Assembly: GCF_013141915.1 (NCBI RefSeq)
Contig: NZ_SROX01000013.1
Location: forward strand, 119,736 to 183,735
From: Cupriavidus necator
GTDB lineage: Bacteria > Pseudomonadota > Gammaproteobacteria > Burkholderiales > Burkholderiaceae
Reading direction: 5' to 3'
Length of the DNA stretch: 64,000 bases
Shown here: positions 38,925 to 47,391 of the stretch, piece after piece
How positions within the stretch are numbered: position 1 is the first letter of the stretch
Layout: every line of letters starts with the position of its first letter
Position numbers and translations under genes: made by a program
Notes under the pieces: model-generated
What the model saw: the letters and a program-made list of their open reading frames with translations, nothing else
Told to the model about the DNA's origin: nothing
Database searches by the model: none

Positions 38925-39917
38925 ATGTCCACCTTCCCCGAGTTCCGCCCGCGCCGCATGCGCCGCGATGATTTCTCCCGCCGCATGATGCGCGAGCATC
39001 GCCTGTCCCCGGACAACCTGATCTACCCGGTCTTTATCCTCGACGGCCAGAACCAGCGCCAGGCTGTCGCGTCGATGCCGGGCGTGGAGCGCGTGTCTGT
39101 CGACTTGCTGATGCCGGTGGCCGAAGACTGCGTCAAGCTCGGCATCCCCGTGCTGGCGCTGTTCCCGGTGATCGAGCCGTCGCTGAAGACGCCCGACGGC
39201 AGCGAGGCCACCAACCCCAAGGGACTGGTGCCGCGCGCCGTGCGCGCGCTCAAGGACCGCTTCCCCGAACTCGGCGTGCTGTGCGACGTGGCGCTCGACC
39301 CGTACACCAGCCATGGCCAGGACGGCGTGCTCGATGACAACGGCTACGTGATCAACGACGTGACCGTGGAGATCCTGGTGCGCCAGGCGCTGGCGCAGGC
39401 CGAGGCCGGCGTCGACATCGTCGCCCCGTCCGACATGATGGACGGCCGCATCGGCGCCGTGCGCGCCGCGCTGGAAGACAACGGCCACATCCATACCCGC
39501 ATCATGGCGTACTCGGCCAAGTACGCGTCGGCGTTCTATGGCCCGTTCCGCGACGCGGTGGGCTCGGCCGCCAACCTGGGCAAGGGCAACAAGATGACCT
39601 ACCAGATGGATCCGGCCAACACCGACGAGGCGCTGCGCGAAGTGGCGCAGGACATCCTGGAAGGCGCCGACATGGTGATGGTCAAGCCCGGCATGCCTTA
39701 CCTGGACATCGTGCGCCGGGTCAAGGACGAGTTCCGCTTCCCGACCTACGTGTACCAGGTCAGCGGCGAGTACGCGATGCTCAAGGCCGCGGCGCAGAAC
39801 GGCTGGCTCGACCACGACAAGGTGATGATGGAATCGCTGCTGGCCTTCCGCCGCGCCGGCGCCGACGGCATCTTGACCTATTTCGCCCGCGACGCCGCGC
39901 GGCTGCTGAAGGCCTGA
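38925..39917 (+). CDS. hemB: Porphobilinogen synthase (delta-aminolevulinic acid dehydratase)
   Basis: A 330-residue enzyme that joins two 5-aminolevulinates to porphobilinogen in haem synthesis. The two active-site lysines are Lys199 in YSAKYASAFYGPFRDA and Lys254 in MVKPGMPYLD. In the metal site, LCDVALDPYTSHGQDG has Cys120 but Asp instead of the other cysteines of the zinc triad, so the enzyme is of the Mg-dependent Pseudomonas type. ATG 38925 begins the usual STFPEFRPRRMRR leader. A TATGAT at 38814-38819 is a possible -10 element. corA follows 22 bp later and may be cotranscribed. Confidence 0.96.
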   Translation: MSTFPEFRPRRMRRDDFSRRMMREHRLSPDNLIYPVFILDGQNQRQAVASMPGVERVSVDLLMPVAEDCVKLGIPVLALFPVIEPSLKTPDGSEATNPKGLVPRAVRALKDRFPELGVLCDVALDPYTSHGQDGVLDDNGYVINDVTVEILVRQALAQAEAGVDIVAPSDMMDGRIGAVRAALEDNGHIHTRIMAYSAKYASAFYGPFRDAVGSAANLGKGNKMTYQMDPANTDEALREVAQDILEGADMVMVKPGMPYLDIVRRVKDEFRFPTYVYQVSGEYAMLKAAAQNGWLDHDKVMMESLLAFRRAGADGILTYFARDAARLLKA

Positions 39918-39939
39918 GCGGCCGACCGGCAGCGCGCCC

Positions 39940-41154
39940 ATGGAATTGCTTGGTTTCTCCGCCAGCCAGGTTCACCCGCTCGCGTCGCTCACCGACGCGG
40001 CCAGCTTCCTCGGCGGCAATGCCGCGTCGCTGTTCGTGTGGGCGGACTTCTCCACCGAAGAGGTCACCGCGGCGCCGGACACCTGGCGCGAGCAGGTGCG
40101 CCAGCTTGCCGGCGCGCCCATCCTCGACCTGCACCTGGCCGACGCCACCAATGCCGCGCATCCGTCGTACTTCGATACGACCAACGCGTACGACATGGTG
40201 ATCTTCCGCAAGCTGACCTTCGAAACCAGCCGCGCCATTGCCGAGGCTGAACCGCAGGAAGCCTCTGCCGGTGCCGCGAAGGCGCCCGTGACCGAAACAG
40301 TGGCCCGCCAGAAGCGGCATCCGCCCGGCTTCCTGCCGGCGCTGGCCAAGATCGACACGCAGCCGGTCACCTTCTTCATGTTCGACACCGTGCTGGTCAC
40401 GGTGCGCTCGGGTCCGTCGCGCACCATCGACCAGGTGCGGCAGCGCCTGCTTGAGCTATGCCAGGCCCCGCGCCCGCAGGCCACGCCCGGGCGCGGCAAT
40501 GGCCAGCCGCTGCTGCACGGCATCCGTCCGCCCAGCCGGCCCGAGGACCTGATGCTGCGGCTGCTCAACGCGATGGTCGACCGCTACCTGGAACTGCGCG
40601 CGCCGCTGACGCGCCAGCTCGACCGCTGGCAGCGCGCGCTGCTGAACTCGCGCCGCAGCTTCTCCAGTTGGGAAGGTCTGCTCGATGCGCGGATCCAGCT
40701 GCGCAAGCTGGAACACCTGAGCGAGGAGCAGCGCGACGCGCTGCAAGAATTCCGCGACAGCTTGCTCGACAACCGCTACAGCAGCGACCAGCCCGGCGGC
40801 GCAGCCAATGCGCCAGGCCGCGACGAGGTGTTGCTGGTGCGCATCAACGACGTGATGGAGCATATCCAGCGGGTGCTGGCGCATGCGCGCCGGCTGGAGG
40901 ATTCGATTGAATCGGCGGTGCAGATCCACTTCTCGGCGGTGGCGCACCGGACCAACCGCACCATGCGCGCGCTGACGCTGATCACGGCGCTGTTCATGCC
41001 GCTGACGCTGATCACCGGCGTCTTCGGCATGAACTTCGACCGCATGCCGTGGCTGCGCGAGCCCCACGGCTTCTGGTGGTCGATCGGCCTGATGGGCGCC
41101 GTGGTGGTGGTATTGGCCGCGCTCTGGGGGCTGGCACGGCGCCTGGAACGCTAG
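39940..41154 (+). CDS. corA: CorA family magnesium/divalent-cation transporter
   Basis: A 404-residue protein with a large N-terminal cytoplasmic domain and two C-terminal membrane helices. The first, ALTLITALFMPLTLITGVF, ends in the signature GMN (VFGMNFDRMPW), and the second is GFWWSIGLMGAVVVVLAAL. A long helical stretch before the membrane has LEDSIESAVQIHFSAVAHRTNRTM. The protein is somewhat longer than E. coli CorA because of a Pro/Ala-rich insert around residues 105-190. It follows hemB closely and converges on dsbD with 19 bp between the stops. Confidence 0.92.
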   Translation: MELLGFSASQVHPLASLTDAASFLGGNAASLFVWADFSTEEVTAAPDTWREQVRQLAGAPILDLHLADATNAAHPSYFDTTNAYDMVIFRKLTFETSRAIAEAEPQEASAGAAKAPVTETVARQKRHPPGFLPALAKIDTQPVTFFMFDTVLVTVRSGPSRTIDQVRQRLLELCQAPRPQATPGRGNGQPLLHGIRPPSRPEDLMLRLLNAMVDRYLELRAPLTRQLDRWQRALLNSRRSFSSWEGLLDARIQLRKLEHLSEEQRDALQEFRDSLLDNRYSSDQPGGAANAPGRDEVLLVRINDVMEHIQRVLAHARRLEDSIESAVQIHFSAVAHRTNRTMRALTLITALFMPLTLITGVFGMNFDRMPWLREPHGFWWSIGLMGAVVVVLAALWGLARRLER

Positions 41155-41173
41155 CCGCAGGCGTGGGTACGGC

Positions 41174-43066
41174 TCAGGTGCGCGTGCGTTCGCCGAAAGC
41201 GCGCTCCAGGCTTTCCAGGAAACGGTTGGCCGACTGGTAGCCGATCACGCGCACCGGGCGCTCGCGCCCGTCGGCACCGAACAGGATGATGCCGGGCGGG
41301 CCGAACAGGCCAAAACGCTTGAGCAGCGCCTTGTCGTCGGCGTTGTTGGCGGTCACGTCCGCTTGCAGCAGCACGATCTCCGACAGCCGCGCGCGCACGC
41401 GCGGATCGACGAAAGTCATGCGCTCCATCTCCTTGCAGCTGACGCACCAGTCGGCATAGAAATCGAGCAGCACCGGCTTGCCCGCGGCGGCAGCCTGCGC
41501 CACGCGGGCGTCGAGTTCGGCCACGCTGCGCACGCGCTCGAAGCGCACCGCCTGGGCGGTTTCGCCGCCAACGCGCGCCACGCTCAGGTGCGACAGTGGC
41601 TGCAGCGGATCGCGTCCGCCCGACGCCACGCCGATCAGCACGATCGCGGCGGCGATGGCAAACAGCACGCCCACACCCTTGCCCACCCGCGCCAGGTTGC
41701 GCGGATCCGGGCCCAGGCCGTCGAAGGCGCCGAGGAATACCGCTGCCATCAGCAGCAGCGCCGCCAGCAACACCATCGTCAGCCATGCCGGCAGCACCGG
41801 CCCCAGCATCCACAGCGCCACGCCCAGCAGCAGGAAGCCGAAGAAGCGCTTGGTCACCTCCATCCAGCGCCCAGCGCGCGGCAGCAGGTTGCCCGCGCCC
41901 ACGCCCACCAGCACCAGCGGCACGCCCATGCCGAGCGCCATCGCGAACAGCGCCGCGCCGCCGATCACGGCATCGCGGCTCTGCGCGATATAGGCCAGCG
42001 CACCGGCCAGCGGCGCAGTCACGCAAGGCCCGACGATCAGCGCCGAGATCGCGCCCATTGCGGCAGCGCCCGCCACCTGCCCGCCCTGACGGCGGTTGGA
42101 CGATTCAGTCAGCCGGGTCTGCCAGCGCTGCGGCAGTTGCAGCTCGTACAGCCCGAACATCGACAGCGCCAGCGCCACCATCAGTGCCGCGAACGCGCCC
42201 AACACCCAAGGCTTCTGCAGCGCGGCAGACAGCCCCTCTCCCAGCAGCCCCGCGGCCACGCCGACCGCGGTGTACACCACCGCCATGCCCAGCACATAAG
42301 CCAGCGACACCAGCAGCGCGCGCCCGCGCGTCACGTGCTCGCCGACCACGATCGACGACAGGATCGGCACCATCGGCAGCACGCACGGCGTGAAGGTCAG
42401 CAACAGGCCCAGCCCGAAGAACAGTGCGCCGATCAGCCCCAGATTACGGCTGGCCAGCGCGCCGGCGATGCGGTCGCTGTCGTCCGCGCGCAGTGCCGCG
42501 GGCGCGGCCTGCGGGGCGGGTGCCGGCTCCGCCGCCGGTGCGTCGCTGCGGCCGCGCTTGCCGAACAGGTCGGCCAGCGCGCTGCCGCCCATCTTGTAGA
42601 CGCTTTCCATGGGCGGATAGCACAAGCCCTTGTCGGCGCAGCCCTGCGAGGTCACCGTCAGCGTCCATTTGCCGTCGGCGGGCGCCGCCTCGACCGGGAC
42701 GCGGATGACCACGGCGTCGCGATAGGTCTCCATCTCCTTGCCGAAGGTCTCGTCGAATTTGACCTTGCCGTGCGGATAGGCCGGCGCACCCAGCTTCACG
42801 TCGGCGGGCTGCACGGCAAAGGCGAAGCGCTCGCGGTACATGTAGTAGCCCGGCGCAACCTCAAAGCGCACTTCGATGGTCTTGTCGTCCGGCTGGCTGG
42901 CGGCAAAGCGGAAGGCCTGCTCCGGCGGCAGGAAGTCGTCCTCGGTGGCGGCGTGGAGCGTGCCCCCCAGGCACAGCCAGGCCAGCGCCGCCAGCAGCAC
43001 TGCGGCAATATGCCGCGCCCAGATCTGCCCGGACGTATCCGCCCGCCGTGCCAAACCGATGTTCAT
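41174..43066 (-). CDS. dsbD: Thiol:disulfide interchange protein DsbD
   Basis: A 630-residue three-domain protein. After a signal peptide (LLAALAWLCLGGTLHA) comes the periplasmic alpha domain with RFEVAPGYYMYRERF and SQGCADKGLCYPP. The eight-helix beta domain has LLTFTPCVLPMVPILSSIVVG and GPCVTAPLAGALAY, each with its Cys. The C-terminal thioredoxin-like domain carries DFYADWCVSCKEMERMTF. It moves reducing power from cytoplasmic thioredoxin to periplasmic DsbC and to cytochrome c maturation. ATG 43066 overlaps the cutA stop (ATGA), which decides the start. Confidence 0.96.
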   Translation of the reverse strand: MNIGLARRADTSGQIWARHIAAVLLAALAWLCLGGTLHAATEDDFLPPEQAFRFAASQPDDKTIEVRFEVAPGYYMYRERFAFAVQPADVKLGAPAYPHGKVKFDETFGKEMETYRDAVVIRVPVEAAPADGKWTLTVTSQGCADKGLCYPPMESVYKMGGSALADLFGKRGRSDAPAAEPAPAPQAAPAALRADDSDRIAGALASRNLGLIGALFFGLGLLLTFTPCVLPMVPILSSIVVGEHVTRGRALLVSLAYVLGMAVVYTAVGVAAGLLGEGLSAALQKPWVLGAFAALMVALALSMFGLYELQLPQRWQTRLTESSNRRQGGQVAGAAAMGAISALIVGPCVTAPLAGALAYIAQSRDAVIGGAALFAMALGMGVPLVLVGVGAGNLLPRAGRWMEVTKRFFGFLLLGVALWMLGPVLPAWLTMVLLAALLLMAAVFLGAFDGLGPDPRNLARVGKGVGVLFAIAAAIVLIGVASGGRDPLQPLSHLSVARVGGETAQAVRFERVRSVAELDARVAQAAAAGKPVLLDFYADWCVSCKEMERMTFVDPRVRARLSEIVLLQADVTANNADDKALLKRFGLFGPPGIILFGADGRERPVRVIGYQSANRFLESLERAFGERTRT

Positions 43067-43470
43067 GAAGCCGATTCCTGTTTGCTTTGATCCTGAGGTA
43101 CTGCCGTACCCGGTGCTGCGCCGCCGGCGGTCTCGCTGCGCACCCATTCCAGGTAGGGCCCATAGCCGGCCGACACGGGCAGCGCGACCAGCTCCGGCAC
43201 GTCATAGGGGTGATGTTGCCGGATCACAGCCTCGAGCGCAGCGTAGCGGGCGCGCGTGGTCTTGATCAGCAGCGGCCATTCCTGCGCCTGTTCCAGCTTG
43301 CCCTGCCACCAGTACTCGGATTCGACCGGAGCCAGTCGGTTCACGCAGGCGGCGGCGCGCGCCTCCAGGACGGCCCGCGACAAGCGCGCTGCGGTATCGG
43401 CATCGGGCGCATTGGTGACGACGACGAGCACCTCGTCGGGATCGGACCCTTGGTCAGTATGGCGTTGCAT
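43063..43470 (-). CDS. cutA: Divalent-cation tolerance protein CutA
   Basis: A 135-residue trimeric small protein with the family pattern VLVVVTNAPDADTAARLSRAVLE, ARAAACVNRLAPVESEYWWQGK and PLLIKTTRARYAALEAVIRQHHPYDVPELVALP. The last 25 residues are variable. GGGGAGAG precedes ATG 43470, so a much longer in-frame reading to 43596 is rejected. cutA before dsbD is a common arrangement in bacteria. Its molecular role remains unclear; the link to copper tolerance is historical. Confidence 0.94.
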   Translation of the reverse strand: MQRHTDQGSDPDEVLVVVTNAPDADTAARLSRAVLEARAAACVNRLAPVESEYWWQGKLEQAQEWPLLIKTTRARYAALEAVIRQHHPYDVPELVALPVSAGYGPYLEWVRSETAGGAAPGTAVPQDQSKQESAS

Positions 43471-43517
43471 CGACACTCTCCCCGCGGCCGGCCACCGCCG
43501 ACCCGCACAAAACAAAA

Positions 43518-43539
43518 GAGCCAGGCGGATGCCTGGCTC
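43518..43539 (-). terminator. Terminator of the alpha operon (after rplQ)
   Basis: Arms GAGCCAGGC (43518-43526) and GCCTGGCTC (43531-43539) enclose GGAT. On the minus strand TTTTGTTTTG follows. It ends the ribosomal transcript before cutA. Confidence 0.92.
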
Positions 43540-43596
43540 GATTGTAAGCGGTGTGCCCCGAAACCGTCGTGCGACGGCGCCGGGCAGGAAACGCAC

Positions 43597-43992
43597 TTAT
43601 TCCGCGGCTTCTTCAGCCGGGGCTTCGGTGATTTCCGGACGATCCACCAGTTCGACCAGCGCCATCGGCGCATTGTCGCCCTGACGGAAACCGAACTTCA
43701 GGATGCGGGTGTAGCCGCCCGGACGGGTGGCGTAGCGCGGGCCCAGTTCGGTGAACAGCTTGGTGACCATGTCGCGGTCGCGCAGGCGGGCGAAGGCCAG
43801 GCGGCGGTTGGCAACGGTGTCCTTCTTGGCCAGCGTGATCAGCGGCTCGACAACCTTGCGCAGTTCCTTGGCCTTGGGCACGGTGGTCTTGATCAGCTCG
43901 TGCTGGAACAGCGAGTTGGACATGTTGCGCAGCATCGCGAGACGGTGCGACGAGGTGCGGTTCAGTTTCCGCAGACCATGACGGTGACGCAT
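43597..43992 (-). CDS. rplQ: 50S ribosomal protein L17
   Basis: A 131-residue protein with the L17 opening MRHRHGLRKLNRTSSHRLAM and LIKTTVPKAKELRKVVEPLI. It lines the exit of the peptide tunnel region of the 50S subunit. The C-terminus has a short acidic/Ala tail (PEITEAPAEEAAE). It is the last gene of the alpha operon, 136 bp behind rpoA, with a GC-rich hairpin in between and a strong terminator after it. Confidence 0.97.
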   Translation of the reverse strand: MRHRHGLRKLNRTSSHRLAMLRNMSNSLFQHELIKTTVPKAKELRKVVEPLITLAKKDTVANRRLAFARLRDRDMVTKLFTELGPRYATRPGGYTRILKFGFRQGDNAPMALVELVDRPEITEAPAEEAAE

Positions 43993-44102
43993 GATGATTC
44001 CTTTCAGTTAAGTGTTTGACCAGCTCTTCTATCGTCCGATACTGCTGGGCGCGGGCCGGTAGTCATACAGGCCCCGGCCGGAGCCAGGGCGGTTACCGCG
44101 GT

Positions 44103-44121
44103 GCGGGGGCCAGCCCCCCGC
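44103..44121. repeat. GC hairpin between rpoA and rplQ
   Basis: Arms GCGGGGG (44103-44109) and CCCCCGC (44115-44121) enclose five bases. There is no T run. It lies a few bases after the rpoA stop and may mark an RNA processing or pausing site. Confidence 0.55.
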
Positions 44122-44128
44122 GCCGCAA

Positions 44129-45109
44129 TTACTTCTCCAGACCTGCGGGCGGCCAGTTCTCGAGCTTCATGCCGAGGGTCAGGCCACGCGAGGCGAGGAC
44201 TTCCTTGATCTCGTTGAGCGACTTGCGACCCAGGTTCGGGGTCTTGAGCAGCTCGTTCTCGGTACGCTGGATCAGGTCGCCGATGTAGTAGATGTTTTCG
44301 GCCTTCAGGCAGTTGGCCGAACGCACCGTCAGCTCCAGGTCGTCGACCGGGCGCAGCAGGATCGGGTCGATCTGCGGCGTGCGGCTCGAAGCGGCTTCGG
44401 CCGCCGACTCGGTGCCTTCCAGCGCGGCGAACACCGACAGCTGGTCGACCAGGATGCGGGCCGACTGGCGGATCGCTTCCTCGGGCGAGATCACGCCGTC
44501 GGTTTCGATGTTCATCACCAGCTTGTCCAGGTCGGTACGCTGTTCCACGCGAGCGGATTCCACCGCGTACGACACGCGGCGAACCGGCGAGAACGAAGCG
44601 TCCAGCACGATGCGGCCGATGACCTTGCCGGATTCGTCGCCGAACTTGCGCACGTTGCCCGGCACATAGCCACGGCCTTGCTCGACCTTGATCTGCATGT
44701 CCAGCTTGCCGCCGGCCGACAGATGGGCGATGACGTGGTTCGGGTTGATGATCTCGACGTCGTGCGGCAGCTCGATATCGGCGGCCGTGACCACGCCTTC
44801 GCCATCCTTGCGCAGCGACACCGTGACTTCGTCGCGGTTGTGCAGCTTGAACACCACGCCCTTCAGGTTGAGCAGCAGGTTGACGACGTCTTCCTGCACG
44901 CCGTCGATGGTGGAATATTCGTGGACCACCCCAGCGATCGTGACTTCGGTCGGGGCATACCCGACCATCGACGACAGCAGCACGCGACGCAGGGCGTTAC
45001 CGAGCGTATGGCCGTAGCCGCGCTCGAACGGCTCCATCACGACTTTGGCGTGATGGTCGCCCAGAGGCTCGACGGCGATGATTTTTGGCTTGAGGAGTGC
45101 TGTTTGCAT
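44129..45109 (-). CDS. rpoA: DNA-directed RNA polymerase alpha subunit
   Basis: A 326-residue subunit with the N-terminal dimerisation domain (EPFERGYGHTLGNALRRVLL, then SSMVGYAPTEVTIAGVVHEY) and the C-terminal DNA- and activator-binding domain (LELTVRSANCLKAENIYYIG, LIQRTENELLKTPNLGRKSL). Length and motifs are standard. It lies 165 bp behind rpsD, with two strong hairpins in the gap. Confidence 0.98.
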   Translation of the reverse strand: MQTALLKPKIIAVEPLGDHHAKVVMEPFERGYGHTLGNALRRVLLSSMVGYAPTEVTIAGVVHEYSTIDGVQEDVVNLLLNLKGVVFKLHNRDEVTVSLRKDGEGVVTAADIELPHDVEIINPNHVIAHLSAGGKLDMQIKVEQGRGYVPGNVRKFGDESGKVIGRIVLDASFSPVRRVSYAVESARVEQRTDLDKLVMNIETDGVISPEEAIRQSARILVDQLSVFAALEGTESAAEAASSRTPQIDPILLRPVDDLELTVRSANCLKAENIYYIGDLIQRTENELLKTPNLGRKSLNEIKEVLASRGLTLGMKLENWPPAGLEK

Positions 45110-45175
45110 TAGGTTGTCCTTTTCAATACCCTCGGCTCGTTACACCGATAAGGCTGACGTTTGGAACCTGGAAAT

Positions 45176-45224
45176 CCCATCGTGACGATGGGCGAAGCCC
45201 GACGCGCGCGAAGCGCGTCGGGCT
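45176..45224. repeat. Two tandem hairpins between rpsD and rpoA
   Basis: The first has arms CCCATCGT (45176-45183) and ACGATGGG (45185-45192). The second has perfect 12-bp arms AGCCCGACGCGC (45196-45207) and GCGCGTCGGGCT (45213-45224) around a GCGAA loop. Neither is followed by a T run. They would form in the rpsD-rpoA mRNA and could limit read-through, direct cleavage or protect message ends. Confidence 0.75.
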
Positions 45225-45274
45225 GAAGGAGAAGCTTTGCGACGAACGCAAGCTCTGGGCCGGCTGGTCGCGGA

Positions 45275-45898
45275 TTAACGCGAGTACAGTTCGACGATCA
45301 GGCTTTCGTTGATGTCACCCGAGATATCGGCGCGATCCGGGACTTGCTTGAAGGTGCCTTCGAACTTCTTCGAATCCACGGCCACCCAGGTCGGGAAGCC
45401 CGACTGCTCGGCCAGCGACAGCGCTTCGGCGATACGGACCTGCTTCTTCGACTGCTCGCGGATGGTGACCACGTCGCCAACCTTGATCTGGGCCGACGGC
45501 ACGTTCAGGGTCTGGCCGTTCACCAGGATCGCCTTGTGCGACACCAGCTGGCGCGCTTCAGCGCGGGTCGAGCCGAAGCCCATGCGGTAGACCACGTTGT
45601 CCAGGCGCGATTCCAGCAGTTGCAGCAGGTTTTCACCGGTGTTGCCCTTGCGACGGTCGGCTTCGGCGAAGTAGCGGCGGAACTGGCGCTCGAGCACGCC
45701 GTAGATGCGCTTGACCTTCTGCTTCTCGCGCAGCTGGTTGCCGTAGTCGGAGGTGCGGGCACCCGAGGTGCGGCCATGCTGGCCGGGCTTGCTGTCCAGC
45801 TTGCACTTGTCGGCCAGCGAGCGGCGGGCGCTCTTCAGGAACAGGTCGGTGCCTTCACGGCGGGAAAGTTTGGCCTTCGGGCCGGTATAACGTGCCAC
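45275..45898 (-). CDS. rpsD: 30S ribosomal protein S4, GTG start
   Basis: A 207-residue primary 16S rRNA-binding protein: ARYTGPKAKLSRREGTDLFL, GQHGRTSGARTSDYGNQLRE and the S4 domain RLDNVVYRMGFGSTRAEARQ with VSHKAILVNGQ. In many bacteria S4 represses its own operon by binding a leader structure. The start is GTG at 45898, preceded by AAAGGAAG; no ATG fits. A 295-bp gap with a terminator-like hairpin and a structured leader separates it from rpsK, which suggests separate control. Confidence 0.97.
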   Translation of the reverse strand: MARYTGPKAKLSRREGTDLFLKSARRSLADKCKLDSKPGQHGRTSGARTSDYGNQLREKQKVKRIYGVLERQFRRYFAEADRRKGNTGENLLQLLESRLDNVVYRMGFGSTRAEARQLVSHKAILVNGQTLNVPSAQIKVGDVVTIREQSKKQVRIAEALSLAEQSGFPTWVAVDSKKFEGTFKQVPDRADISGDINESLIVELYSR

Positions 45899-45945
45899 GT
45901 TGTCTTCCTTTGATCGATCACGACGCCTGTCAGGACGCGCCGTGA

Positions 45946-45992
45946 GTCCGTCAACGCAGTACTTCCCGGTATGCCGGGAGACCGTGACGGAC
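45946..45992 (-). promoter_or_regulatory. Structured leader in front of rpsD
   Basis: Outer arms GTCCGTCA (45946-45953) and TGACGGAC (45985-45992) enclose an inner hairpin with arms CCCGG (45965-45969) and CCGGG (45974-45978). The structure lies about 50-95 bases before the rpsD start codon and would form in the mRNA. It is a candidate S4 binding site by position only. Confidence 0.5.
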
Positions 45993-46101
45993 GGTGGGCT
46001 TATTAAGCGCGCCCGTTGCCGGGTACGGCGCTGCAAGCATTTACCAGTGCGTCGGCTCAGGAATGTGCAGAAAGAGACATTCCCTCGACGCAAAACGAAA
46101 A

Positions 46102-46125
46102 CCTGCCGCATTAAAATGCAGCAGG
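46102..46125 (-). terminator. Terminator-like hairpin between rpsK and rpsD
   Basis: On the minus strand CCTGCTGCAT pairs with ATGCGGCAGG (one G-U pair) around a TTTA loop, and TTTTCGTTTTG follows. It should at least reduce transcription from rpsK into rpsD. Confidence 0.75.
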
Positions 46126-46135
46126 TCAACGCGCG

Positions 46136-46165
46136 ATACTACCATATCCGAAACCGGCAGGTAAA
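46136..46165 (-). promoter_or_regulatory. Possible promoter upstream of rpsD
   Basis: On the minus strand TTTACC (46160-46165) and TAGTAT (46136-46141) are 18 bp apart. Transcription would start almost at the foot of the terminator-like hairpin, so its use is uncertain. The neighbouring TTGACC (46124-46129) is another -35 candidate but lacks a good -10. Confidence 0.35.
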
Positions 46166-46193
46166 CCCGCCGGATCCGGACAACGCCATCGCA

Positions 46194-46592
46194 TCAGATG
46201 CGGCGGCGCTTCGGCGGACGGCAGCCGTTGTGCGGAATCGGCGTGACGTCTTCGATGATTGCGATCTTGATGCCCAGCGCGTTCAGTGCGCGGACAGCCG
46301 ATTCACGGCCAGGGCCGGGGCCCTTGATGCGCACTTCCAGGTTCTTGATGCCCTGGTCTTGCGCCACGCGGCCGGCGTTCTCGGCAGCGACCTGGGCAGC
46401 GAACGGGGTCGACTTGCGCGAACCCTTGAAGCCCTGGCCACCGGCGGTCGCCCACGACAGGGCGTTGCCCTGGCGGTCGGTGATCGTGATGATGGTGTTG
46501 TTGAACGAGGCGTGGACGTGCGCAATGCCGTCGGCAACGTTCTTCTTGACCTTTTTACGCGCGCGAGCGGCGTTATTCGGACCTTTTGCCAT
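46194..46592 (-). CDS. rpsK: 30S ribosomal protein S11
   Basis: A 132-residue platform protein of the 30S subunit with [40 protein letters not shown] and the C-terminal [17 protein letters not shown]. It lies 24 bp behind rpsM. Nothing unusual is seen. Confidence 0.98.
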
Positions 46593-46616
46593 TAGTTTCT
46601 TCCTCTGCCTTCGGCT

Positions 46617-46982
46617 TTACTTCTTCAGAGCCACGCCGGCCTTGCGCGGACCCTTGCGGGTACGGGCATTGGTGCGCGTACGCTGGCCGCGCATCGGCAG
46701 GCCCTTGCGGTGACGCATGCCGCGATAGCAACCAAGGTCCATCAGACGCTTGATGTTCATCGTGGTTTCACGACGCAGGTCACCCTCGACCGTAACCTTG
46801 CCCACTTCGTCACGAAGCTTTTCCAGGTCGGCGTCGGTCAGATCCTTGACCTTCTTGTCAAACGGTACACCGGTGGCCTCGCAAATCTTGCGAGCGCGCG
46901 AGCGGCCAACACCGTAAATGGCGGTCAGGCCGATTTCGGTGTGCTTGTGGTTCGGGATGTTAACCCCTGCGATACGTGCCAT
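46617..46982 (-). CDS. rpsM: 30S ribosomal protein S13
   Basis: A 121-residue 30S head protein: MARIAGVNIPNHKHTEIGLT, YGVGRSRARKICEATGV and the basic tail RGMRHRKGLPMRGQRTRTNA. It contacts the large subunit and tRNA in the P site. It lies 19 bp behind rpmJ in the same operon. Confidence 0.98.
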   Translation of the reverse strand: MARIAGVNIPNHKHTEIGLTAIYGVGRSRARKICEATGVPFDKKVKDLTDADLEKLRDEVGKVTVEGDLRRETTMNIKRLMDLGCYRGMRHRKGLPMRGQRTRTNARTRKGPRKAGVALKK

Positions 46983-47001
46983 TCGTCAATCCTCTTTCCG
47001 A

Positions 47002-47118
47002 TTAGCCTTGGCGTTGCTTGTGGCGGGGATCCGACGAGCAGATCACGCGCACGACACCGTTGCGCTTGATGATTTTGCAGTTGCGGCAAATGCGCTTAAC
47101 AGAAGCCAGCACTTTCAT
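47002..47118 (-). CDS. rpmJ: 50S ribosomal protein L36
   Basis: A 38-residue protein, [20 protein letters not shown] followed by [18 protein letters not shown]. Cys11, Cys14, Cys27 and His33 form the zinc ribbon, so this is the zinc-containing (C+) form. It lies 31 bp behind infA. The start ATG 47118 gives exactly the family length. Confidence 0.97.
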
Positions 47119-47149
47119 GATTTTTCCTCTTCCTTCAATTCCTGTTCGC

Positions 47150-47368
47150 TCACTTCGTCCGGAAGACGATTCGTGCGCGCGACAGATCATATGGGGTCAG
47201 CTCGACCGTCACCTTGTCACCCGGAAGAATCCGGATGTAGTTCATTCGCATCTTGCCGGAGATATGGCCCAGCACTACATGGCCATTCTCCAGCTTGACC
47301 CGGAACGTCGCATTGGGCAGGTTTTCCAGGACCTCGCCCTGCATCTGGATGACGTCGTCTTTAGCCAT
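47150..47368 (-). CDS. infA: Translation initiation factor IF-1
   Basis: A 72-residue OB-fold protein: [40 protein letters not shown] and [20 protein letters not shown]. It blocks the A site during initiation. It sits between secY and rpmJ, the common arrangement in beta-proteobacteria, 23 bp behind secY. Confidence 0.98.
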
Positions 47369-47391
47369 ACCTAGCCTGTACCGATCCGAAG

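Noticed and set aside
41363..43090. A 575-codon open frame opposite dsbD
   Set aside because: His/Gln/Arg-rich antisense translation with no recognisable domain.
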